From Scilla litardierei (Eukaryota; Streptophyta; Magnoliopsida; Asparagales; Asparagaceae): DNA of 64,000 nucleotides. This document shows positions 11,401 through 23,400 of the stretch, one piece after another (the first letter of the stretch is position 1; the number at the start of each line of letters is the position of its first letter). The position numbers and the translations under genes are program-made. The DNA lies in the NCBI GenBank assembly GCA_030789695.1, contig CM061132.1, positions 153,618,817-153,682,816 on the forward strand. Reading direction: 5' to 3'. The notes beneath the pieces were generated by a model that was given only the letters and a program-made list of their open reading frames with translations, ran no database searches and was not told the DNA's origin.

Positions 11401-14400
11401 CGATTATCTTTGGACCGATTTTTTCGTACGCGATGTATGCCGGTGATCTCAACTGGTTCTGTGAAGCTTGATCTTGCTCTTGGCATTGGAGGGCTACCAA
11501 AGGTGATTTTTTTTTAAATTTAGATGTTTAAATATGTGATCTTTTATGTTGGTATAACATGATAATCGATTTAGTACTTTTGTGACAGTAGTATGCAGGT
11601 TTTTTACATATCAAGTTATCAACACAAAGTTTTTCTTAATTTCATATCTACACTTGAAATCTTTATGTTTTCAAATCTCCACCTCAAATTCGATAAGTTG
11701 GGATGAAAACTCCTCCCTAATTTAGATCAGCAACCCATTTTGATGGGACATCAAGGTCTACACATGAAGACGGTGACACGAATCCAACCCTAGTTCGTTG
11801 GCTAGGTTCGAGTCCAATTGGAGTTTGAGTCGGATTAGATTTCTATATTTGATTGAGACTTAATTTTGTATCTGAGTGGGACTCAATTTTTTGTATTTGA
11901 TTAGGATTTGTTTTTGGATTTTATTTTATTTTAATTTTTTTTTAGGAAATCGAATCAGGTTAGGAAACTTGTAAACGCCTATATAAGGCCCCATGGCTGA
12001 TTATTGAATTTGATGGAAAATTTTGGGCAAAATATCCTCAAACATAAGAAAGGTCCACTAGTGTGGTGAGAAGTCTCGACTCCTTGGTGAGAAGCAAATG
12101 ATCTCTAATTTCCTATCGTTCATTCCCAAATTTTGCCTTAAATTCTTAAGATCGTTCGTATGCTACAACAAATTTCGTATTAGAGTGGAACGATTCTCTT
12201 TTTATTTTTAAATTTTTTAGAGAAAAAATCAGTTGCATATCATCTCGATCAATATGCCGTCGTTCCGCACACAATCTGTCGCCATTAGTTTTTTCTGAGA
12301 CCCGTGTCTGCCACCGAGTAAAGCAACATTAAGGGCAAATTTCTCGCCTCGTTCATCACGTCACGTGCTGACAATCCACGTGCAGAACCAAGGCCAGTTT
12401 TGGTGCTTCTCGATCCGCGTGCAGCAAAGAAATTAAATCCCCTCTCCACGTGTGGCAGCAGCCCACATGCCTCTGCCATCCTGCCCTTCAAACCGCCTCG
12501 ATCTGCATACACATAGATGAGAAGCCGAACGAATTTTCGCGCGCATCGATGTTCCCTTTTTCACATGCATCGAAGAGTGCAACTGCTTGAGGCCCAGAAG
12601 CAACAGATTCTCCTTCTTCAAAGTCGACTCATTCACAACCTCGACAGCTTCCATCAGAGTTTCCATTGGAATCCCAATCGTTTGGTATCCAAACTTCGGT
12701 GGCACATACTTCACCAAAAGATCTGTACATGGGGTTATTGAGTGAGTTGTTTCTAGGGTCGAGAGACTAGGAGAAAACCCGAAGCCTCCAATTCACGTGT
12801 GCTCTACGCTTGCAAGCAAACTGCTAGTCGGTAAAAATTGTTGTTCCAAAGACTGCCATCGATAATTCTCAAGGGAAGGAAAGCTTTAACAATAACTGCG
12901 AATTTTTTTTAAATACGGAGTGCCGTTTGCTCCGACGCCTAGCTAGTTGATGGGGACATCAATGTCTTTACGCCAGCCCTAGTGCGTTGTGGTTATGTTC
13001 GAGTCTAATTGGAGTTTGAGTCGGATTAGATTTCTGCATTTGATTGGTACCTAATTTTGTATCTGATTGGGACTCATATTTTTGTATTTGATTAGGATTA
13101 GTTTGAGTCTAATTGGAGTTTGAGACGAAAATTGTAAAAGCCTATAAAGAGGCCACAAGGTTGGACTATTGAATTCAATGAAAAATTGAGCAGTAAAAAT
13201 CTACTTAAACATGAGAAAGGGCTACGAGCGTGGCGAGAAGCCTCGACTCCTTGGCGAGAAGCTAAGGAGCCCTAATTTCCTACAGTTCATCACTGAATTT
13301 CTCCTCAAATCCCTAAAATCATTCTTGTTCTACATTAAATTAGATCGAGTTAAAGATGGCAAAATTACCCTTCCCGTCATCTTCTTCAGTGACTTTTATC
13401 TATTTTATTTAGTTTGAAACCCACTTAAATTTGTTCCAAAATTGAAAGATGTAATATGAAACACAAATTGTAAATGCGTAAGAACATGTGAAATAAAGAG
13501 AACTATTAATCCCATATCGAATTCACAAATGAGATGAACGCCTTATGTTCACATTCCCAATTAGTTTTATCTATTTTCTTTATCTATTTTCAGATTAATT
13601 ATTCATCCCATCCATTAAGCCATAAAGTGAATGTGATGCGGACCATGCCACATCACGTGCGGCAGACGCGGAGGGGCCACCTACGATCACTTACGTGCGT
13701 AGGAGGAGACGGGGAGGCGTCAATTAGTTATTATTAGCTTTAGGGGTATTTTGGTCACTCTAGGCCAAATTAGTAAATCCCCTTTCTCTTTATTAGGGCT
13801 AGCCCCCATTGTATTTTGGCATGCTTAGATTATTGAGAAACTCTTGAGCATCCTTAGTGAATGATATTTAGGCTTTTGTTTCGTTTAATCAAAAGCTCGG
13901 AGAGCAAGTCTCCTCTCGAAAGAGGCTTTTATCCCTTGATTCCTCTTGTTTCTCTAATCTCAAAACCCTAAAAATATTTCCATCTTTTAAATTTTTCCAC
14001 TTTTAAATAGATTTGCTTGTACGATCCAAGCGGATCGTATCAATTGGTATCAGAGTACATAAGATCTAATGGCGCAAGGCACGAGAGGCACCATCGAGGA
14101 GAAGCTTCAAGCCATACATGAAGAAATCACCAAGGAGATCGGAATCACGATGGAGACGATGAGCGATCGACTTGAGAAGATGATAGAGGAAAACAACCGC
14201 GTCCAAGAAGAGAAGCATGCAAAAAGTGAAGCAAATCAAATTAAAATCATGGAGATTTTGCAAACCCTAGTTAAGGGAAAGGGGAAGAAATCTTGGATGG
14301 AGGAGGAAGATGACTCAGATCATGAAGTTCAAGAGTTAAGAGCGTGAGATGCAAGGGTGGCGGTGCAGTTTACAACAGCCGGGACCTCGGAAGTCGTCGT

Positions 14401-17400
14401 GTCGACGAAACCGGGCGACGGCGACGAAAGGGGCAGCCGCGACTGCGGGGGTCGACCGGGCCTGGGAACCCTCCCTGAGGGTCGCTCAGACCCGGCGAAC
14501 CCCCCAGGGGGTCGGCCAGGACCGGCGAACCCCCCGGGGGGTCGCGAGGCCATTTCGGGGGCGGCGCGGCCCTGCCGCCATGGCTGAGGCCCCACGCGGC
14601 CCCCGAATGGTCGTTGGGGGGGCCGCGCGTAGACGGGCGGGGGCGGGCGAGACCCCAGAGGCTCCGATTGGCCTCTGGGGGTTCCGGCGGTAGCGGAAGA
14701 AGCCCTAGGGGCTGTCGACAGGAGGCGGCCACCAGGAGGAGGCCTTCGGGAGGGCACTTGGGTATTTCCGAGGCGAGGTCGAGGGCCGGGGGGTCAATTT
14801 GGGGGTTGAGGAGGGCAGCGACCAGCTAATGCAGTTTTTGAGGGACCCCATGGGCTGGGACCAGACGGTAGACCATTGTGGCCGGAGGACGAGTATGCAG
14901 AGGAGGATTACGATCTCCTCAGGGACCACAGAGATAGGCGTTGGGACCAGGAGAGGAGGGGGGAGAAGCAGAGTTCCACGCCGACAGGCGGCTGAAGAAG
15001 CTGAAGATGCCCGTGTTTGAGGGGAGCGATCTCAATGGGTGGATCTACAGAGCGGAGAGGTACTTTCAGACGATGGGATTTACCGAGGAGGAGGTCCTAA
15101 AGGCGGTGGGCATCTATTTTGAGGGAGAGGCCTTAGCGTGGTATCGGTGGAAGATCGCACACATCCCTTTTGCCTCATGGATGGATCTGACAGCCTACTT
15201 GATAGACCGATTCCAGGAGACCCCCGGGGGAGATTTTTACGAGCAGCTCCGGGTGCTCAGGCAGGAGGGGACGGTGCGGGACTTTGTCAGGAGGTTCGAG
15301 CTACTGTCGGGCCGTGTGCCTGGGGTCACGGAGGAGGCACTCATGGGAAACTTCGTGGGGGGCTCAAGCCCTCCATTCGAGCTGAGCTGAGGATGCAAAG
15401 CCCGGGGGGCTTAGAGGACCTGATTCGCCTCACGCAGTAGGCGGAGGAGAAACATATGGAGGAGAGGAGGATACGTGGGACTTGGGGGACCCAAAATTCC
15501 CGACCCACGCCCGCAGTGGCAACACCGAGGGCACCTGCCGGTGCACCAGAGGCGAGGGGAGAGACTCGTCCCACTACTCTTGGACGACAAATGACGGAGG
15601 CGGAGGTGAGGGAGAGGCGTGCCAAGGGGTTGTGTTTTCGTTGCGATGAGAAGTTTACCACTGGCCACAGATGTGCGAGCCGCCTGCTACAGATTACCAT
15701 GGTGCCGGATGAGGAGGAGTGTAGGGACGACGAGGAGGAGCCCAGGGAGGAGCCACTCGAGGAGGAGAAGTCTCACCTAGACTTCGTGGAGGTCTCTCTG
15801 AACTCCGTGGTGGGGTTCACACCGAACCACACCATGAAGTTGTCAGGGCGGTTGGGCGATATGGCGGTGACTGTGCTGATAGACAGTGGGGCCACCCACA
15901 ATTTCATCTCTAACCGAGTGGTGGAGCGGCATGGGCTGTAGTTGAGCACCATGGAGAAGTTCACTGTGTTGTTGGGAACTGGGAAGATGGAGGAGAGTAA
16001 GGGGCTCTGCAAGGGGTTGTGTCTGACCTTGCAGGAGGTGCAGATTATGGAGGATTTCTTATCCTGGAGCGGGGGAATGTCGATATCATTCTGGGCGTGC
16101 AGTGGCTGAAGAAGTTAGGGGACGTGCGGGTGAACTGGAAGTGTCTCAGGATGGAGTTTGAGGAGGGTGACCGCACGGTGGTGCTCACAGGTGACCCCAC
16201 CCTATGCTTTTCGTTGGTGGCCTTCAAGGCCATTACTCGGGCTTTACAGAGGGAGGGAGATGGGTACTTTGTGGAGTGCCGTGCAGTTGGAGTGGAGCAG
16301 GAGCAGCCGACAGGGGTTTTCGAGGTGGTTGAGCAGGTGCTGGAGCGATTTCAGGAGGTCTTTCAGGACCCACAGGGACTTCCACCGGAGAGGGGACATG
16401 AGCATGCGATAGTTTTGAGAGAGGGAGCAGCACCAGTGAACGTGCGGCCGTACCGATATCCCCATATGCAGAAGGACGAGATTGAGAGGATGGTCGGGGA
16501 GATGCTACATGCAGGAGTGATCCAGCCTAGTGTGAGTCCTTTCTCTTCACTAGTACTGTTGGTGAAGAAGAAAGACGGGAGCTGGAGGTTCTGCGTCGAC
16601 TACCGGGCGCTGAACAAGGAGACTGTGGCTGACAGATTTCCCATTCCCGTGATCGACGAGCTGCTAGATGAGCTGCATGGCGCAGTTGTGTTCTCGAAGA
16701 TCGACTTGAAGGCGTGTTATCACCAGATCCTGATGAGGCCCGAGGACATGTCGAAGACGGCGTTCCGCACACATGAGGGGCACTACGAGTTTCTCGTCAT
16801 GCCTTTCGGCTTAACGAATGCTCCCTCCACCTTCCAGGCATTGATGAACGAGGTATTTCGGCCGTACTTGAGGAAGTTCGTCTTGGTTTTCTTCGACGAC
16901 ATCTTGGTTTACAGCAGGACTATGGAGGATCACGTGGGGCATTTGGAGACAGTCTTCCAAGAGCTGGGGGCGCAACAGTTGTATGCGAACCGGAAGAAGT
17001 GTAGCTTCGGCCAGCTGCAGATAGAGTACTTGGGGCACGTGGTGTCGGCGGAGGGAGTAGCGACGGACAGGGCGAAGATTGAGGCCATGTTGGACTGGCC
17101 ATTGCCTACTACTTTGAGGGCGTTGCGGGGATTTCTGGGGCTGACGGGCTACTACCGGAAGTTCGTGAGGGGATACAACACGATTGGACGGCCGCTTACT
17201 GACCTTTTGAAGAAGGATGTGTTCGCTTGGGGGGAAGAAGTAACCAAGGCCTTTGAGGCCCTGAAGGTGGCCATGACTACGGCCCCGGTGCTGGCGCTGC
17301 CTGATTTCAGCATGGCGTTTGTGGTGGAGACGGATGCATCAGGCGTAGGTTTGGGGGTGGTGTTGATGCAGTTGGGGCGGCCCATGGCCTAATACAGCCA

Positions 17401-20400
17401 CGTGCTATCTGCTAGAGCCCGGCTGAAGTCGGTGTACGAGAGAGAGTTGATGACGATCGTGTTAGCGGTGCATAAGTGGCGACCGTACCTACTTGGGAGA
17501 GAGTTCGTGGTCAAGACAGACCAGAGGAGCCTCAAGTACCTACTTGAGCAGAGGTTGGTGACTGAGGAGCACCAGCGTTGGCTTTCGAAGCTGGTGGGGT
17601 ACCGGTTTGTCATTGAGTACATGCCCGGGTTGGAGAACAAGGCGACTGACGCCTTATCTCGGGGTGCTCTCGTTACCGATGTGGCTTGACGGGAGCCCAT
17701 GTTACAGGAGGCAAAGACCGACCCAGAGCTGAGATAGATCAAGGAGCGATTGCAGGGCGGCGGGGATGCGTCGAAGGGGTACTCTTTGGAGGGCGCATGC
17801 TGTTGTACCAGGGGCAGTTGGTCTTACCGCGGAGGTCGACCTTCATACCAGTGCTGTTTCAGGAGTTCCACAGCTCAGAGGTTGGGGGACACTCCGGGGT
17901 GCAGCAGACTTACATGCAGATGGCCCGAGAAGTTTATTGGCAGGGGATGAAGAATGTGATCGCCCTCTTAGTGACGGCTTGTGACGTCTGTCAGCGTCAC
18001 AAGTACATGGCCATGGCACCGGCAGGGTTGTTGCAGCCATTGGCACTACCTGAGCGAGTGTGAGAGGAAGTGACCATGGACTTCATCGAGGGATTACCCA
18101 GGTCGGAGGGGTACTCGGTGATTTTCGTAGTGGTGGACCGACTGAGCAAGTACGCACATTTCATACCGCTGAAACACCCGTACACGACAGTTTCGGTGGC
18201 CACAGCGTTTACTCGGGAGGTAATACGGTTGCATGGGATCCCTGGATCTATAGTGTCTGACCGGGACCAGGTGTTCTTGAGCGGGTTTTGGCGGAAGTTG
18301 TTCCGGGTACAGGGAACGGTGTTGAAGAGGAGTACCGCCTATCACCCCCAGACAGACGGGCAGACAGAGGTGGTTAACCGCAGTATAGAGACGTATCTGC
18401 GATGTTTTGCGTCAGAGACACCGCGACAGTGATACCGCTGGTTGGCCTGGGCAGAGTATTGGTACAATACGTCGTACCATTCAGCAGCAGGGACGACCCC
18501 CTTCCAGGTGTTGTATGGGAGAGATCCACCAGAGCTGATTCGATTTGGGAGTCGACAGACACCAGTCTCGTTGGTGGAGGGCTACATGGAGGAGAGGGAT
18601 GGGATGCTAGATGAGCTGAAGAAGCACTTGCTACGGGCTCAGCAGGTGATGAAGGCGAAGTCAGATGGACATCGACGGGATGTGAGCTTTCAGGAGGGAG
18701 ATATGGTGTATCTTAAACTACGGCCATACAGACAGAGATCAGTGGCGATGAGGAGGAATGAGAAGCTAGCTGCCAGATTCTTTGGGCCATTTGAAGTTGA
18801 GGTCAAGATTGGCCAAGTGGCCTACAGACTGAGGTTACCCACGACGACGACGATCCATCCAGTTTTTTATGTTTCGCAGCTTCGCTGTGATATTGGAGAG
18901 CAGACGGTGTCATCCACACTTCCACCGACACTGACAGAGGACATGGAGGTGATGATGGAGCCGCTGGACGTCAGGGCGGTGCGCCAGGGTCCGGGGCGTC
19001 GGCAGGAAGTACTGATACATTGGTCGGGATTGCCGAACTGCGATGCCACGTGGGAGGCGTTCGACGTTGTTCGGGAGCATTTTCCAGACTTCCACCTTGA
19101 GGACAAGGTGTCTCTTCTATGGGGGTATTGATGCAGACCATGCTACATCACGTGCAGCAGACGCGGAGGGACCACCCACGATCACTTACGTGCGCAGGAG
19201 GAGACGGTGAGGCATCAATTAGTTATTATTAGCTTTAGGGGTATTTTGGTCACTCTAGGCCAAATTAGTAAATCCCATCTTTCTCTTTATTAGGGCTAGC
19301 CCCCATTGTATTTTGGCATGCTTAGATTGTTGAGAAACTCTTGAGCATCCTTAGTGAAGGATATTTAGGCTTTTGTTCCATTCAATCAAAAGCTCGGAGA
19401 GCAAGTCTCCTCTCGAAAGAGGCTTTTATTCCTTGATTCCTCTTGTTTCTCTTATCTCAAAACCCCAAAAATATTTCCCTCTTTTTAATTTTTCCACTTT
19501 TAAATAGATTTGCTTGTACGATCCAAGCGGATGGTATCAGAATGTTGTATGTAAGAATAACAATGACAGTAAGTAGTTTTCTTCATATAGATATCATCAA
19601 AGGAAGACATGTTCATATTTACACTATTGTTTGGCATGTACATGAGTTGTATTTGCCAATTGTTAATCATGCCATATAGTTTTGGAAATCCATCGATTCC
19701 TCCAGCTTAAAGTTTCTATGTTTAAGGTTAATAATGTTATTAGATTGATCACTCTTAGGATGCTACATTTTTTCAAATCCGGGGATGCTTATATGCTTAA
19801 AATGTATTTTTTTCACCAACTATGGTACCCAATATCTAATGTCCCAAAATGTCACCCAATATTCACTGACATGGAAAAACCTCTGGACTTTTATGAAAGC
19901 TGTAGGGCATACGTAATAGTAAATTTGAAAACTCAGGTAATGTAAATGATACTAAAATATGGTCAACACTTGAAGGGGAGAGTGATTATAAGGCTATGAG
20001 TTCATGTGCATAGATGTTGGAGTTTCCATGATGAATTTAATTTCACCTTAAATTTTGTTTAAAAAAATGAGAGGATGACTAAAAGTAGTATTCTAACATA
20101 TATTTCAAAAAAAAAAAATTCTTGGTTTGAAAATATTTGATAATTTGTCTTGATTTTTCACGCGATGACTCTAGTAAAAGTGCATTCAGAACTAGGAATG
20201 TGGTTTTTTTAATTTTAATGTGTAAACCAAATTCAGGATTGGCAAAAAATTTCTGAGGTTCCCAACCTTGGAGTAAGATCCTACTTAAGTTAAAATTGAG
20301 TTTAAGTTGGCAGTGCTTGATTCATTTTTAACCGGGAATTTCAATGCCGAGTAGCACCTCCTGTATTCATATGATGGTTATCCCATCATACATTATACAC

Positions 20401-23400
20401 ATAATTTCCTCCATGTCATGATAACAATCACATACACATCAACCAAGTGTAACTTTGTAGTCCGTGTTTGTGGCATGTATCTGACACAAGCTCATGCAGA
20501 AGACTTGGTGGATACGTGTTTGAGACACCCATCCACTGCCCGGCCTTGAACTAGCTTTGAGAGGGTCTGTAGTGGGTTGGTTGAGAACCCTTTATTATAT
20601 AAGCTTAGAACCCAACCATACATATTGGATTAGATTTAGTTCCGGTACTGGGCTTTAACTATTTTTGCCATCTTTAATCATACGTGGGATGCACTCCCTT
20701 CTGCTCTATTTGCCCTTCTGCTCATCTTTACTCTTGTCACCACTCTGCAAAAAGTGATAATTGATTAACTTGCATGACTCTACGAGTCCTCCCTTGCTCC
20801 TGTGCATTGCATTAAATGTCAGAGTAGATTGGTGAGCTTATAGGTAACAATATGGGTTATGTGAGGTTGTACTTTCTTTTTTTTTGTTTTGTTTGTGGAA
20901 AATATAATTCCCTCGGCATATATAAACTTGCAGGGCCACATAATGGACATGCAAACTTTTGTAGTTGCAGATATGGTCCTCTGTCAAGATGTCCAAAGAA
21001 GAAGATGCTTATGGCAAAGGTGACCATCCTGCAGCCGTTGCTTACGAAACTATGTCATCCACGTGTTGCAACGACTTAATTTACCATCCAAAATAATGCA
21101 ATCAGAATTATGAATGAATTATCCATTAAACTGCACGGACTGAAATGCAGTTCACCAATGTATTTGAGATAGGTCACCATCTCTCTTAATTGGATCTTGG
21201 GGCATGTAAAAGACGTGATGAATACTCCATCTGTGAGTGATCTCCTGTCGTGTTTTAAATGCGCAGACCCAAGTGTTAATTCTCTAGAGTTAAACTTCAA
21301 TATGCAGTTTCCAAGAATGAATTCTAGTTTACACTAGAAAATTTAATGTCTGGTCACGTAACCTGATTCGAAGTCACAGTTGATAAGTCCTATTATAAAA
21401 GCCTGGAGCAAGTACTTGCACCCTGGTCAATTACTTCATATTAATGAAATCTGGTTTCCACCTGGAGTTAATTTGGTTTATCCCAACCCATGTAATTTGC
21501 ACATGAATTTCTGGGTATGACAACCATAGATTTACGTTAAGCGTACAAAAATTTAAAACATTTTCATTTTGGATGTAGTGGATGCACTTTTTGGCAGATC
21601 CTATGCACTATTCGGCAGATCCAATAAGGCAATAAAGGAGGTTGATTTGTATAACTAAATTTCAGAGAAGCATTTTTAAAAATTAATTTATTGCTCTTAT
21701 AAGTATTGACAATTTTTGTGCCGTATGAAATTTTAGTGGTGCCGATAAATTCAGTGAACATAATTATTCTTAGAAATATGCTGGTTCTTTGGAGTCTTTT
21801 GTGATAATCATATTGTACCACAGTTTATACAACTGTGCATGTGCCTTTCTAAATTTGCACGCTCATCGTCGTCTGTACACTTGTACGATTAGTCATGATT
21901 CAAAACCAGGTGTGATGTCAACCTGATGACAATCTATGACCGGTGCCAAAGATCCTGGTGAGGGACATTGGGAGGAGGGCGGGGGGGGGGGGGGGGGGGG
22001 GGGTTCCGCAAAGAGAAATACTTTGCTTACGCACTGAAAACCTACTCGCATTACAGATGGGATTCAAAAAGACTCATTATCAAAACAATGCATGGTTACT
22101 GCGGTGTTTGCCTCTTGAGTAGACATGTGAGTAGGTTTAATGTCGGTAGATAAGTATTTTACCTCCATAATACCTTGAAGGGCATTAGCAGTTTGGAAAA
22201 TCCATCTTGCTGGTTACCTAGTTATGTCAAAAAAATTGTAGTCTAAAATTCTATTTGTTGGATTTTATGAAGACACATAGAAGCTTCTTGATTGAAATTG
22301 TTACTCACACCATGGTTTCTGTATGTTCTAGACTTCTAGTATTATGTGTTTGCAATGATTGCATGTATAACTTTATGTTTTTAGATTTTGTAATGGTAGC
22401 TTGTTGATCTACCCGCTTCTCTTAGAACTTCTAGATTCATGAAATTCAATTTGTAGTGCAGGGAAGAATGGTTGAAATCTATGGAAGAGAAGCATCTGGT
22501 AAAACTACGCTTGCCCTCCACATTGTGAAGGAAGCTCAGAAGCTTGGAGGTCCTTTTACTCCCCGATCTTCATTTAACAAATTCACAAGCTGTTCTATCC
22601 ACTATGTGCTCTTTATTCATGTGTCTCAAAAGAGTATCTATTGATTACCATGCCTAACACGTGACGACTTGTGTAATTCAAAGATTCAAAGCTTGGAGGA
22701 TATCCTTTCTAAAGATTGTAGGACATGTTTATAGATCACATGTTATAAGAATAGTCCCACACCGGAAATACAAGAAAAAGTGAAGGACGAAGGACGCATA
22801 GTGAAAGTAAGCTCTATTCAATAGTTTAAGCTTTTGGGTTAGTGTGTCTCAATCTAGCTTACGTTCATACTGATTTCAGTGACAGATTTATGAATTAAAT
22901 TCAGGGGCACAATTTTTTGGCCGGAAATAATTTTTGTTTATTTTATTAATTGCAAAAAAATAACAATTTCGCTTAAGCAAAATGAAGTTATGGCTGATAA
23001 CATGAGAACTCATAGACATGTAAAATTCATTGAAAAGAAAGAAAGAAAATTAGACTATGGATTAGAAAATAAAACTTGACCAAGAAATGCACTTGAATCA
23101 TCAAATTTATATCCACTGTAAAGATGGGAAGAATAAAAACGGGTGCTAAAAAGTGATAGTTATCGTCTTTTCTGCAGTGGCAAAAAGCTCTTCCTTGGAA
23201 GGACTACAAGGGATCCATGCCTTGGGTGCTCAAACTTCCTGTGAGACATCCTGCAGATACACCCGAGATCAATTCAAACCAACACAAGTGATGAATTAAT
23301 ATCCAATTAATAATCGATGACACAAAAACAATACAAACATGTATCAAACAAAAAACAACAATCTTCAATTGCTAAAATAATAATTTTTTCTCGGTATTGA

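Larger units (their letters stand above)
13629..19544 (+). mobile_element. Ty3/gypsy chromovirus 1 with 5-bp TSD (5906 bp)
   Basis: A structurally complete element, 13634-19539, flanked by the duplicated target gaatg (13629-13633 and 19540-19544). LTRs of 409 and 411 bp run TGATG...TATCA, with a tRNA-iMet primer site and a purine tract. The polyprotein order is gag, protease, RT, RNase H, integrase, chromodomain, i.e. a chromovirus. Short LTRs, small size and the FP.F.LEDKV ending suggest a Reina-like clade rather than Tekay (inference). It is inserted in intron 3 in the same orientation as the host gene. Confidence 0.95.

Noticed and set aside
14046..14057. TGGTATCAGAGY motifs as possible tRNA genes
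   Set aside because: They are 12-base primer binding sites beside LTR ends; no tRNA body surrounds them.
14329..14829. Several overlapping Pro/Arg/Gly-rich open frames on both strands in the GC-rich region of chromovirus 1
   Set aside because: High GC removes stops in all frames. Only the gag frame makes sense by comparison with array B.
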